In this document: piece by piece, positions 32,865 through 41,144 of the stretch
Position numbering within the stretch: the first letter of the stretch is position 1
Layout of the letters: each line of letters opens with the position of its first letter
Source of the DNA: Armatimonadota bacterium
Lineage (GTDB): Bacteria > Armatimonadota > Fimbriimonadia > Fimbriimonadales > Fimbriimonadaceae
Length of the DNA stretch: 45,869 nucleotides
Assembly: GCA_027451905.1 (NCBI GenBank)
Contig: DAIDHV010000011.1
Location: 1 to 45,869, forward strand
Reading direction: 5' to 3'
Notes under the pieces: model-generated
What the model was told of the DNA's origin: nothing
The model's input: the letters and a program-made list of their open reading frames with translations, nothing else
Database searches by the model: none
Position numbers and translations under genes: made by a program

Positions 32865-33878
32865 ATGAAGTCACCATTTCTGATCGGTTCCATTGCTGCC
32901 CTTGTTTTGTTAAGCGGATGCCTATCGAACTCCTCTCCTTCGGCTGCCAATCCGAAAGGATCTTCATCCAGCAAGCAATCGGGTTCTTTTAAGGTAGCTT
33001 TGTTGACTCTTGGCCCTGTTGATGACGCGGGCTGGAACGCGCTTGCCTATAACGGGTTACAAGCTGTCAAGACCAAGCTAGATGCCCAAGTCAATAACCA
33101 AGTGGCTTCTGGTACTCAAATTAAAGACGCGCTGAGGTCTTACGCCCAGCAGGGATACAACCTAGTAATTGGCCACGGGTACGAATATAACGCTCCTGCC
33201 TTTGATGTAGCAAAGAACTTCCCCAAGACTGATTTTGTAACCAGTTCAGGATCGCAAACCGCTCCCAACTTAGCCACGTTTCGGTTTTATCTAGAACAAG
33301 GGTTTTATTTGGCTGGCATGATGGCGGCCGAAATGTCTAAAACCGGAGTTATTGCTCAAGTTGGTGGAGACAAGGTGCCGCCTATAGCCTCAACTTTTGA
33401 TGCCTTTGAGGCAGGGGCAAAGGCCGCCAATCCAAAAATTAAGGTCCTTACCGTATACACGGGGAACGGCAACGACGTTGCGGCTGCAAAGAGGGCAACC
33501 GAGAGCGTTATTGCTCAGCATGCAGATTTTGTGATTCACCAAGCGGACAACGCGGCTCAAGGTGTTTTTGACGCCTGTAAAGAACATCATGTCTTTGCTT
33601 TTGGTGCCAATGCCAACCAAAATGACAATCAATCGGGAGTGGTCATTGCTTCTGCCGTGATCAATGCTGATCCCGCCTTTGTTGCGGTTGCACAAGACGT
33701 CAAAGATGGAACCTTTAAGGGCTCGGTGCGCCTCGTTGGTATGGATACGGGAGCAATTGAGTTTGACATCAATCCTAAGTTTCAGGCTCAAATTCCTGCC
33801 AAAGTCGTTGCTTCGATCCAAGCAGCAGAGGCGGCAATTAAGTCTGGCAAACTCGTTGTGCCCAAATTGAACTTCTAG
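32865..33878 (+). CDS. BMP-family (BmpA/PnrA-like) substrate-binding lipoprotein
   Basis: 337 aa. The lipobox LLSGC places the lipidated Cys at residue 19, followed by a Ser-rich linker. The mature domain is a type I periplasmic-binding fold of the BMP family: VALLTLGPVDDAGWNALAYNGL is the diagnostic start. QGYNLVIGHGYEYNAPAFDVA, QGFYLAGMMAAEMSKTGVIAQVGG and VFAFGANANQND follow. BMP proteins bind purine nucleosides (PnrA type). The start was set at ATG 32865 because the signal peptide begins there; longer frames overlap nuoI. An ATPase and two permeases follow, completing the importer. Confidence 0.93.
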   Translation: MKSPFLIGSIAALVLLSGCLSNSSPSAANPKGSSSSKQSGSFKVALLTLGPVDDAGWNALAYNGLQAVKTKLDAQVNNQVASGTQIKDALRSYAQQGYNLVIGHGYEYNAPAFDVAKNFPKTDFVTSSGSQTAPNLATFRFYLEQGFYLAGMMAAEMSKTGVIAQVGGDKVPPIASTFDAFEAGAKAANPKIKVLTVYTGNGNDVAAAKRATESVIAQHADFVIHQADNAAQGVFDACKEHHVFAFGANANQNDNQSGVVIASAVINADPAFVAVAQDVKDGTFKGSVRLVGMDTGAIEFDINPKFQAQIPAKVVASIQAAEAAIKSGKLVVPKLNF

Positions 33879-33919
33879 TTTAGTAGAGGTTTGCGGGACC
33901 TAATCAAAGCGAAAAGACT

Positions 33920-35356
33920 GTGAAAAGCCTGGATGTCCGTTCCATTAGCAAAGCTTTTGGAGCCACCCAGGCCTTGCAAAATGTAAGCCTGACATTCAAA
34001 GGCGGGGAGGTCCATGCTGTCTTAGGAGAAAACGGGGCTGGCAAATCAACGTTAGTTAGCGTTATCGCTGGCTTTCTCAAACCCGATTCGGGATCAATTG
34101 TGAGTGATGGTGAGGAACTGCCGCTGGGTCAGCCCCACCTGACAAGGCAAATGGGAGTAGCCATGGTTCATCAGCATTTCACCCTAGCGCCTAGCCTATC
34201 AGCTGCCGAAAACTACACGTTAGGGCATCTGACGAAACTTGGTTGCCTCGTTAATCCTCGGAAAAAGGAGGCTGAACTTAAAAGTCGAGCCACGGAAATG
34301 AACTGGTCTATTTCGGCAAGAGAAAAGGCTTCTGCGCTGCCGGTTGGCATGCAGCAGAGATTGGAAATCCTGAAGAACATTGGATCAAACTCTGAAGTCC
34401 TGATCTTTGATGAGCCAACCGCCGTGCTCACTCAAGATGAATCGGCTGAACTATTGCAGTCGTTACGTCACTTTTCTGCTTCGGGTAAGGTTGTCATCCT
34501 TATTGCTCATAAGCTATCTGAAGTTCTTTCGGTTGCTGACCAAATCTCGGTCTTACGCAAAGGTGTGCTCATTGGCAGCGTAAATCGAAGTGAAGCAACT
34601 AGTGAAAATCTTGCCGAGATGATGCTGGGAGAGCCGCCTCGTTTTGACAAAGTTCAGACGGAGCTCAATCTTTCTGAAGGATTAAGGCTAGATTCTGTTT
34701 CCGTTCTTGGGGATGCAAAAAATCGCGCGATCACCAACTTAAGCCTAGAGATACGGCGAGGCGAGATTGTTGGAATCGGGGGGGTGGACGGCAATGGTCA
34801 GTATGAATTATCGGAAGCGGTCACCGGTGTACGCAAAATTAAGTCTGGGCAAATTCGTTTTGCGGGAAAAATAAATCCTGTATTGGCTTACATTCCTGGT
34901 GATCGCCGCGCAGAAGGGCTTGCTCTTTCCTTAACTCTTTGGGAAAATCTTCTAATTGGCAAGAAGCGTGGGGACGGGGTCCATGACGGCTACCTAAACC
35001 TTAAGGTGATCCGATCTTGGGCAAGAAATCTATTGACAAAATTCCAGGTCAAAGCTCTTGGAGAGCGGGACTTGGCAAGCTCGTTGAGTGGTGGAAACCA
35101 GCAAAAGGTGGTTGTGGCAAGGGAGTTAGATCGAAACCCGGAATTGATTGTGGCTTTGAATCCAACCCGGGGCCTCGATATCAAAGCCTCTGAATTTGTT
35201 CGTTCTTCCCTGCTCAAGGCTAGCAACGATGGAGCCGCTGTCTTGCTAATTTCAACCGACCTAGATGAACTTGCTGAGGTTGCCGATCGAGTCCACTTTC
35301 TTCAGGGCGGACGACTATCGGAGCCCTCCGACATCAAGGCAATGGTAAGTCAATGA
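33920..35356 (+). CDS. ABC importer double ATP-binding protein, nucleoside/sugar type
   Basis: 478 aa with two ABC domains in one chain, like NupO/YufO and RbsA. Domain 1 has Walker A GENGAGKST (residues 36-44), signature LPVGMQQRLEILK and Walker B VLIFDEPTAVL. Domain 2 has the degenerate first motif GGVDGNGQYEL and the signature LSGGNQQKVVVARELDRNPELIVALNPTRGLD, the usual asymmetric pattern of this class. LPVGMQQR is characteristic of the BMP-linked nucleoside group. It lies 41 bases after the binding-lipoprotein gene and overlaps the first permease by four bases. It energises uptake at the inner membrane. Confidence 0.93.
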   Translation: MKSLDVRSISKAFGATQALQNVSLTFKGGEVHAVLGENGAGKSTLVSVIAGFLKPDSGSIVSDGEELPLGQPHLTRQMGVAMVHQHFTLAPSLSAAENYTLGHLTKLGCLVNPRKKEAELKSRATEMNWSISAREKASALPVGMQQRLEILKNIGSNSEVLIFDEPTAVLTQDESAELLQSLRHFSASGKVVILIAHKLSEVLSVADQISVLRKGVLIGSVNRSEATSENLAEMMLGEPPRFDKVQTELNLSEGLRLDSVSVLGDAKNRAITNLSLEIRRGEIVGIGGVDGNGQYELSEAVTGVRKIKSGQIRFAGKINPVLAYIPGDRRAEGLALSLTLWENLLIGKKRGDGVHDGYLNLKVIRSWARNLLTKFQVKALGERDLASSLSGGNQQKVVVARELDRNPELIVALNPTRGLDIKASEFVRSSLLKASNDGAAVLLISTDLDELAEVADRVHFLQGGRLSEPSDIKAMVSQ

Positions 35357-36432
35357 TAAGCGAACATAACAAAGCCAAGGCTCTCTTGCCCTCATGGGCT
35401 AGCCAACTTTTGTTGCGTTCTGGCTTGTACATTTTGGGGTTTGGCTTGTTGCTTGCCCTGACACTAGCAACTTTTCACCTTCCCGTTTTCAGTTCTGCCG
35501 AATTGCTCTTCCATGGCGCCTTTGGAGATCAGTTTGGAATTGGCAGAACGGCTTCCAAAGCAACTCCACTATTGCTTTGCGGTCTAGGTGTGATTGTAGC
35601 GTGGAAGGCGGGCATGTTCAATATCGGCGGAGAAGGTCAATTTGTATCCGGCGGATTGCTTGGGGCAGCTGTGTATCCAGTTCTTCAGTCACACCATATC
35701 TCCGGTTCCATTGCTATAGTTTGCATCCTAGTTGCCTCTGCGGTTGGAGGAGCCATCTGGGCAGGGATTGCTGGATTTTTAAAGGTTCGCAGAGGAGTGG
35801 ATGTGGTCATCAGTACGATTTTGCTTAATTTCATTGCTTTTCAGATCATGAAGTGGCTGGTATCAGGCCCGATGATGGAAAAAAGCGGGGGCCTCCCCGA
35901 GACTCCCCAAATCACTTCAAAGGATATTCTTTGGCACCCTAACCCTCAGACAGACTTCCACCTAGGGATTGCAATTGCGATCCTAGTTGCTCTTGTTATC
36001 TGGTGGATCCAATATCGAACACGATTTGGGCTGGAAATGAGGGTTGTGGGCGATAATCCGACGGCTGCCAGGTCAAACCGTTTGTCAAGCGGAAGGCGGC
36101 AAATTGAAGCGATGCTGATTTCTGGCGCTCTCTGTGGATTAGCAGGCGGAATTGAATACAGCGCAATGGCAGGGCAGATCGGATTAGATTTTAATCAGAA
36201 CTGGGGGTTTTTGGCGATACCGGTTGCGTTGGCAGCAGGACTCCAGCCCCTTTATGCGATTCCAAGTGCAATATTCTTTGGAAGCTTGTTTGCAGGAAGC
36301 GTCAATCTTAGCCGTTACACACAATCAGGAGATTCCGTGATTTACATCATCCAGGCCATTGTTGTGTTAGGACTTGTTGCCGGCCAAACCTGGAAGATGA
36401 AAAGCAGAAGAACAGGGGAGGTCATCGGATGA
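35353..36432 (+). CDS. ABC importer permease, BMP/nucleoside type, subunit 1
   Basis: 359 aa, strongly hydrophobic with eight or more predicted membrane segments. The family landmark WKAGMFNIGGEGQFVSGG lies near residues 82-98; GMFNIGGEGQ is the hallmark of YufP/NupP-type permeases. The second, RAVGDNPTAARSNRLSS-like segment (RVVGDNPTAARSNRLSSG), is the coupling region. GALCGLAGGIEYSAM and NQNWGFLAIPVALAAGLQP are also typical. It overlaps the ATPase and the second permease gene by four bases each. It forms the transmembrane pathway with the next gene. Confidence 0.93.
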   Translation: MISEHNKAKALLPSWASQLLLRSGLYILGFGLLLALTLATFHLPVFSSAELLFHGAFGDQFGIGRTASKATPLLLCGLGVIVAWKAGMFNIGGEGQFVSGGLLGAAVYPVLQSHHISGSIAIVCILVASAVGGAIWAGIAGFLKVRRGVDVVISTILLNFIAFQIMKWLVSGPMMEKSGGLPETPQITSKDILWHPNPQTDFHLGIAIAILVALVIWWIQYRTRFGLEMRVVGDNPTAARSNRLSSGRRQIEAMLISGALCGLAGGIEYSAMAGQIGLDFNQNWGFLAIPVALAAGLQPLYAIPSAIFFGSLFAGSVNLSRYTQSGDSVIYIIQAIVVLGLVAGQTWKMKSRRTGEVIG

Positions 36433-37316
36433 GCATTTTATCCGTCCGCTCGATAATCGCGACGATCCCCTACGCGGCTCCGGTTGCCTTTGCGGGTCTC
36501 GGCGAGTCCATCGGCCAGCTGAGTGGCCTCATTAATGTCGGGCTGGAAGGGATGATGCTAACTGGAGCCTACTTTGCACTGGTCGGAACAACCTTGTTTC
36601 CCGGCCATTTTGCGGTTGAAGCTGGGTTTGCCTGCGGCACGATTGCGGCGGTTTTACTCGCCGTGATCAGCGCAATTTTTACCGTCTGGCTAAATGCGGA
36701 CCAGGTTGTGGTGGGCACCGCTGTGAATCTGCTGGCACTTGGGCTAACAACAACGCTGTTTCGTGACCACTATGGGCAAAGTGGAAGCCTCATATCACTG
36801 CCTTCCCTTCACCGCACTTTCGGTTTTGATGCCCTCACCATCGCGTTTCTTCTTTTGCTGCCAATGAGTTGGTTCTTGGTCTATCGCACTGGTTGGGGAT
36901 TGGCGATTCGGGCAGCTGGCGATTACCCGCCTGCTGCAGAATCAGCCGGCTTTTCGGTGAGAAGACTTCGAACCGGTGCCGCCTTGATCGGAGGGTTCAT
37001 GGCAGGGCTAGGAGGCGCGTATTTGGTCCTAGGGACAACTGCGACCTTTACCGAGAACATGACGGCAGGCAGAGGGTTTTTGGCGATCGCCCTAGTAACC
37101 TTTGGAAGGTGGAAGCCTAGCTGGATTGCCCTCGCCGCCCTGTTTTTAGGTCTCCTTGATTCCTTGCAATACCAGCTTCAAGCAACTGGCATCCATATTT
37201 CGGCATACCTTCTGCAGTCGCTGCCGTATTTGGGGGCTCTCATTGTTCTATCGATTGCGGGAACGGGTAGCTTTGCCCCGAAAAGCCTCGGCATTCCCTT
37301 AAAATCTCACGAGTGA
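36429..37316 (+). CDS. ABC importer permease, BMP/nucleoside type, subunit 2
   Basis: 295 aa with about seven or eight membrane segments. GLINVGLEGMMLTGAYFAL near residues 33-50 is the YufQ/NupQ counterpart of the FNIGGEGQ motif. AIRAAGDYPPAAESAGFSVRRLRTGA is the cytoplasmic coupling loop. GFLAIALVTFGRWKP follows. It is the last gene of the importer set: binding lipoprotein, double ATPase and two different permeases. The substrate is inferred to be purine nucleosides from the family; no experimental evidence can be seen here. Confidence 0.93.
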   Translation: MSILSVRSIIATIPYAAPVAFAGLGESIGQLSGLINVGLEGMMLTGAYFALVGTTLFPGHFAVEAGFACGTIAAVLLAVISAIFTVWLNADQVVVGTAVNLLALGLTTTLFRDHYGQSGSLISLPSLHRTFGFDALTIAFLLLLPMSWFLVYRTGWGLAIRAAGDYPPAAESAGFSVRRLRTGAALIGGFMAGLGGAYLVLGTTATFTENMTAGRGFLAIALVTFGRWKPSWIALAALFLGLLDSLQYQLQATGIHISAYLLQSLPYLGALIVLSIAGTGSFAPKSLGIPLKSHE

Positions 37317-37359
37317 ATGCCATTTTTGCTGACATCAATTAAATTGCGCTCGGAAGCCG

Positions 37360-37365
37360 TAGAAT
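37360..37365 (+). promoter_or_regulatory. -10 box of the tandem PTPS gene
   Basis: TAGAAT preceded by G, seven bases before TTG 37373 and 16 before ATG 37382. The seven-base spacing matches other leaderless candidates and favours the TTG start. Confidence 0.4.
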
Positions 37366-37372
37366 AGTTTGG

Positions 37373-38233
37373 TTGGGTTTTATGGAATCAGTGGCATTAA
37401 CAAGGGAAGTTACTTTTTCGAGTGGTCACCGTTTTTGGCTGGACCATTTGAGTGCCGCAGAAAACTTGACCCTCTTTGGAGCCTATGCCTCGCGATTCAA
37501 TCATGGCCACAACTACCGATTGCAAGTGACGATTGATGGCCAAGTGGATCCAATGACGGGAATGGTTGTTAACATCAAACTCTTGGATGAATTGCTTCAA
37601 GACAATGTTGTTGATAAATTTCACCTCAAGAGCCTGAATGATGAGGTTGCAGTTTTAAAAGGCAAGGTGCCAACCCTTGAAGTCCTTTTGCACGTTGTGC
37701 GCAATTTGATAGCGGAGCCAGATGGAAGAGTCTTGCTCAACTCATCTTCGCCTCAAAACTGCCAAGTAACCCTGCAAAGACTGCGATGCTTTGAAATGCC
37801 CGATTTATGGGCCGACTGGACAGAAAATATGATGACATTAACCCGATCTTACGAATTTGCAGCCGCTCATCGCCTTCATGTTGCGGGCCTAAGCCATGAT
37901 GAGAATGTCAAGCTTTTTGGAAAGTGCAACAACCAAAATGGTCATGGCCACAACTATGTTGTTGAAGTTACGGTTACTGGCCAAATGGATGAAAACACAG
38001 GCATGATTATTGACCTTGTCCAGTTAGATCGCCTTGTTGAATCGGAGATTGTTGAGAAGCTAGACCATAAAAACCTTGATGTCGATGTTCCCGAACTGTT
38101 GGGGCGTCCGACAACCAGCGAAAACATTGTCGCCTTCATTGACAAAGTCCTTCAAGAAAAACTTGGGAAGGCCCTTGTCGGTGTCCGGCTATTTGAGACG
38201 GCCCGTAACTCTTTCGAAATCAGCCATGGGTGA
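37373..38233 (+). CDS. fused tandem 6-pyruvoyl-tetrahydropterin synthase (PTPS) protein
   Basis: 286 aa from TTG 37373; residues below count from ATG 37382. Two PTPS-fold domains are joined head to tail. Domain 2 (about 150-283) looks active: zinc ligands His163, His188 and His190, catalytic Cys182 in LFGKCNNQNGHGHNY, relay residues Asp228-His229 in LDHKNLDVDVP, and Glu272. These phrases closely resemble the animal PTPS of tetrahydrobiopterin synthesis. Domain 1 (about 8-145) keeps zinc ligands His16, His41 and His43 and Glu138, but has Tyr35 where the Cys should be and Phe80 for the relay Asp. It therefore probably lost catalysis and may be structural or regulatory. The SDR gene overlaps its end by eight bases. 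Confidence 0.85.
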   Translation: MGFMESVALTREVTFSSGHRFWLDHLSAAENLTLFGAYASRFNHGHNYRLQVTIDGQVDPMTGMVVNIKLLDELLQDNVVDKFHLKSLNDEVAVLKGKVPTLEVLLHVVRNLIAEPDGRVLLNSSSPQNCQVTLQRLRCFEMPDLWADWTENMMTLTRSYEFAAAHRLHVAGLSHDENVKLFGKCNNQNGHGHNYVVEVTVTGQMDENTGMIIDLVQLDRLVESEIVEKLDHKNLDVDVPELLGRPTTSENIVAFIDKVLQEKLGKALVGVRLFETARNSFEISHG

Positions 38234-38939
38234 TTTCTCGCTTTCTAAGCGGATTTTGGTCACCGGTGCCTCAAGCGGAATCGGCAAGTCCATTGCTCTG
38301 GGACTTTGGAATGCGGGCTATTCGGTTGTTGCCAACGGTCGGGATGAAAGCCGCTTGAGTGACCTCGCTGCCCAATCAAATCACCAAATCGAGATGGTTA
38401 TTGGAGACTTAGCGGAAGCTTTGACGGTGGATAGGCTTCATGACTCTCTTTATTCCAAGCCAGATTCCTATCCGGTGCTGATTAACTCGGCTGGAATCGC
38501 GGCTTTTAGCGATTACGGTTCGGGAACTGTAGCCGATTTTGAAAAGCAGATACTGGTCAATTTGACCCTTCCAAATCGGCTGATCCATCGGGTTCTTCCA
38601 GATATGTTGCATCGAGGGGGTGGGCAAATCATCAATATTGGTAGCATTGCTGCCGTCAACGTGTTTGCAGGGGCCGACGCTTACAGCGCCAGCAAAGCTG
38701 CCCTTCATAGCCTTGGAAGGACATTGCTGGCAGGACACAGGAATAGGGGGCTTAAGTTAACGACCGTGATTTGTGGCGCTGCCGACACTCCAATCTGGGA
38801 TTCAATGCCAGAACCACCCGATCGGGCTAAGATGCTATCGCCCCAAGATGTTTGCGATGTTGTGCTCTTTTTGCTGAACTTGAGCTCTTCGGCCAACATA
38901 GACGAAATAACCTTGCTTCCACAGGGCGGTATTTTGTAA
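38226..38939 (+). CDS. short-chain dehydrogenase/reductase, candidate sepiapterin-reductase-like
   Basis: 237 aa from ATG 38226, which overlaps the stop of the PTPS gene by eight bases. The classical SDR motifs are intact: TGASSGIG (residues 13-20), NSAGIAA (NNAG-equivalent), catalytic Ser140 in INIGSIAAV and Tyr153-x3-Lys157 in DAYSASKAAL. The translational overlap with a PTPS gene suggests a reductase acting on a pterin product, as sepiapterin reductase does in tetrahydrobiopterin synthesis. That role is inferred from context; generic 3-oxoacyl reductase or other SDR roles remain possible. Confidence 0.85.
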   Translation: MGDFSLSKRILVTGASSGIGKSIALGLWNAGYSVVANGRDESRLSDLAAQSNHQIEMVIGDLAEALTVDRLHDSLYSKPDSYPVLINSAGIAAFSDYGSGTVADFEKQILVNLTLPNRLIHRVLPDMLHRGGGQIINIGSIAAVNVFAGADAYSASKAALHSLGRTLLAGHRNRGLKLTTVICGAADTPIWDSMPEPPDRAKMLSPQDVCDVVLFLLNLSSSANIDEITLLPQGGIL

Positions 38940-38952
38940 TCTTTCTGCCCAA

Positions 38953-38967
38953 GAGTTACTCTTTTGT
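38953..38967 (+). terminator. weak hairpin after the SDR gene
   Basis: AAGAG-TTA-CTCTT followed by TTGTT, a five-base-pair stem about 12 bases after the SDR stop. It is weak, but correctly placed for termination of the PTPS-SDR unit. Confidence 0.35.
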
Positions 38968-39075
38968 TAAAAATCTGCGTACTAAAAGGAGAGAGGGGGA
39001 CTTCTTGCCTCTTTGAATCGTCTGAAAGAACAATCTCATGAACGGATTAAATCGAGTGTATAGGGAAAGCTGGAA

Positions 39076-39105
39076 TTGGACTCCATCTTGGAACGATACG
39101 ATAAT
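39076..39105 (+). promoter_or_regulatory. candidate promoter upstream of the HNH gene
   Basis: TTGGAC (39076-39081), an 18-base spacer and GATAAT (39100-39105). A transcript starting near 39112 would meet the terminator at 39132-39163 after about 20 bases of unique sequence, giving either a tiny RNA or an attenuated leader for the HNH gene. Confidence 0.4.
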
Positions 39106-39131
39106 ACGCATGGCTCAGTTGCTAACTCTTC

Positions 39132-39163
39132 AAGCCTGCGTGTCCGTGTACGCAGGCTTTTTT
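39132..39163 (+). terminator. strong rho-independent terminator in the HNH leader
   Basis: AAGCCTGCGT and ACGCAGGCTT form a perfect ten-base-pair stem with an eight-base loop, followed by a T-run (six T from 39158). It lies 63 bases before the HNH start codon and points in the same direction, so it may act as an attenuator or end an upstream small transcript. Confidence 0.85.
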
Positions 39164-39225
39164 ATTGGCAAGCCCCAAGAGAAAGTCAGTTCAGTTCAGT
39201 CCAAGGCCGCGAAGAGGTGTTGGAC

Positions 39226-39768
39226 ATGATAAGCCATGAAGTGCTGGTCTTGAATAACAACTACGAGCCGCTCAACGTTTGCAACATGAGGAGAGCGCTT
39301 TCTTTGCTGATGCTTGGTAAAGCAGAAGTGCTTCAGCAGCGGGACGTCCCATTGGCAACAGTACGGGGTGAAGTGTCGGCTCCATCCATTGTCAAGATGC
39401 GGTACACGGTGAGAAGGCCAATGCCCCAGCTACGGCTTTCTCGACATTCCATTTTAGCAAGAGATAATTACTGTTGCCAGTACTGTGGAGCGAAGGGTAA
39501 GGATCTCACCATCGATCACGTTGTGCCAAGATGGGTTGGTGGCGAAAACTCTTGGGAAAACTTAGTGGCTTGTTGCCGAAGATGCAATCTAAAAAAAGCA
39601 GACAAAACGCCCTTGCAAGCCGGAATGAAATTAAGCCGGAAGCCGAGAAGGCCCCACTTTGTGCCGTATTTGTCGTTACCGCTGTACTTAAAAGCCCAGA
39701 ATCGAACTGACTGGCAAGATTATCTGCCTCAATTTGAAGAATTTGCGATGCCCAATATATCGAATTAG
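39226..39768 (+). CDS. HNH endonuclease (RRXRR/IEA-type small HNH protein)
   Basis: 180 aa from ATG 39226, chosen because GAAGAGG lies eight bases upstream. The N-terminal part has the conserved phrase VLVLNNNYEPLNVCNMRRALSLL seen in a widespread family of small chromosomal HNH proteins. The C-terminal domain is an HNH zinc finger: Cys84-x2-Cys87 (CQYCGAKG), Asp97-His98 in LTIDHVVPRWVGG, then ENLVACCRRCNLKKADKTP with Cys117 and Cys120. The family is often a single non-mobile gene with unknown biological role. It is preceded by a promoter-terminator leader. Confidence 0.88.
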   Translation: MISHEVLVLNNNYEPLNVCNMRRALSLLMLGKAEVLQQRDVPLATVRGEVSAPSIVKMRYTVRRPMPQLRLSRHSILARDNYCCQYCGAKGKDLTIDHVVPRWVGGENSWENLVACCRRCNLKKADKTPLQAGMKLSRKPRRPHFVPYLSLPLYLKAQNRTDWQDYLPQFEEFAMPNISN

Positions 39769-39821
39769 TCGGTACCGTTGGCGGGAGTTGGGCGTCTCAA
39801 TCGAGTAGACTCAAGACTTGC

Positions 39822-39860
39822 TATACTGTTGTTACCAGACAGTCCAACCACGGATGGAGG
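39822..39860 (+). promoter_or_regulatory. murA promoter and ribosome site that fixes the start
   Basis: An extended -10, TGCTATACT, ends at 39827. GGAGG at 39856-39860 touches ATG 39861 directly but is six bases from ATG 39867, which identifies the second ATG as the real start. Confidence 0.6.
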
Positions 39861-39866
39861 ATGAAA

Positions 39867-41144
39867 ATGGAAGTTTATAAAATAGAAGGCGGTCACCGAC
39901 TTACGGGGACTGTTAATATCAAAGGAAGCAAAAACACTGCCCTTGCGGTTATGTCGGGGGTGCTCTTGGCAGAAGGTGTATGTACCCTGACCAATGTTCC
40001 AGACCTAAGCGACACAAGAGCGAAAGCAAAATTGCTGCAGCAGATCGGTGCCCAAGTTGAATGGAAAGGTGATACCCTCCTCGTAGATGCCTCTTCAATT
40101 CAGGCAGAAGAGCTTGATGAATCTCTTGTCCGATCGATTCGAACAAGTTTTTACATGCTTGGTCCGCTGTTAGCAAGAACTCAAAAAGTGGTGCTGCCTT
40201 CACCAGGGGGCTGCCGCATTGGGGCAAGGCCAGTCGATTTTCATATCAAGGGTCTTGAAAAGCTTGGCGCTAAAATTCGACTTGACGGCGGAGTTTACTA
40301 TTCTGAAGCGAAAAAGCTGAAAGGGGCTGAAATCTATCTTGATTACCCCAGCGCAGGTGCAACTCAGCACCTGATGACAGCGGCTGTTTTAGCAGAAGGT
40401 TCCACTGTTATCGACAACGCGGCAATGGAGCCCGAAATCACGTCATTGGCCTCATTTCTAAACACTTTAGGGGCGCGAGTTGAAGGAGCAGGGACCAGTA
40501 AAATCACAATTGAAGGGGTTCCTAAGCTCATTGGTGGATCGTTTAGGATCCCAGCCGACCGTTTGCAGGCAGGAACCTATTTGCTGGCAGCCGCGATCAC
40601 CTATGGAGACATCACCGTAACTGGAGTCCTGCCCGAGCATCAAACCGCATTGGCGAAAAAACTCATTGAAGCAGGTGCCGACGTTTCGGAGGGGCCAGAT
40701 TGGGTGCGAGTCAATGTTGATAGGAAGCTCAACGCAATTAAGGTGATGACGATGCCGCATCCTGGTTTTCCAACCGATATGCAGCAGCCGATGGCTGCCG
40801 TCTTGGCAATTGCAAACGGAACGAGCTTTGTTGAAGAGACAATTTACGAAAACAGAATTGGGCATATTCAAGAGCTGAACCGAATGGGTGCCAATATCAG
40901 GTTAGAAGGAAGAACGGCAGTTATTTGCGGTGTGCCAAAGCTCTTCGGTGCTTCAGTTGAGGCTAGCGATTTGCGCGCAGGTGCCAGTTTGGTGCTGGCT
41001 GGATTGGGTGCGGAGGGCAACACGACCGTTCATAGAATTGATCATATTGATAGAGGCTATCAAGGATTTATGGAAACACTGAGAGACCTCGGGGCCACGA
41101 TTTCTAGGGTAGCCGATCGCGATGGGGTCGAAAAGAGATTCTAA
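39867..41144 (+). CDS. murA: UDP-N-acetylglucosamine 1-carboxyvinyltransferase
   Basis: 425 aa from the second of two ATGs, as the GGAGG spacing shows. MurA adds enolpyruvate from PEP to UDP-GlcNAc, the first committed step of peptidoglycan synthesis. The N-terminal IKGSKNTALAV holds the conserved Lys22-Asn23. Cys116, the PEP-binding and fosfomycin-reactive Cys, is in PSPGGCRIGARPVDFH. HPGFPTDMQQPMAA and NRIGHIQELNRMGA are also canonical. The Cys form predicts fosfomycin sensitivity of the enzyme. MreB follows, its likely start lying inside the last codons of murA. Confidence 0.97.
   Translation: MEVYKIEGGHRLTGTVNIKGSKNTALAVMSGVLLAEGVCTLTNVPDLSDTRAKAKLLQQIGAQVEWKGDTLLVDASSIQAEELDESLVRSIRTSFYMLGPLLARTQKVVLPSPGGCRIGARPVDFHIKGLEKLGAKIRLDGGVYYSEAKKLKGAEIYLDYPSAGATQHLMTAAVLAEGSTVIDNAAMEPEITSLASFLNTLGARVEGAGTSKITIEGVPKLIGGSFRIPADRLQAGTYLLAAAITYGDITVTGVLPEHQTALAKKLIEAGADVSEGPDWVRVNVDRKLNAIKVMTMPHPGFPTDMQQPMAAVLAIANGTSFVEETIYENRIGHIQELNRMGANIRLEGRTAVICGVPKLFGASVEASDLRAGASLVLAGLGAEGNTTVHRIDHIDRGYQGFMETLRDLGATISRVADRDGVEKRF

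Noticed and set aside
38076-38225. Longer start for the SDR overlapping the PTPS gene
   Set aside because: The SDR fold starts with SLSKRILVTGASSGIG right after ATG 38226. The upstream part is an alternative frame of the PTPS C-terminus.
39038-39229. Trp-rich short ORF (three Trp within ESWNWTPSWN) that could be a trp-type leader peptide
   Set aside because: It has no ribosome site, its frame runs through the terminator, and the gene downstream is an HNH endonuclease rather than a trp gene.
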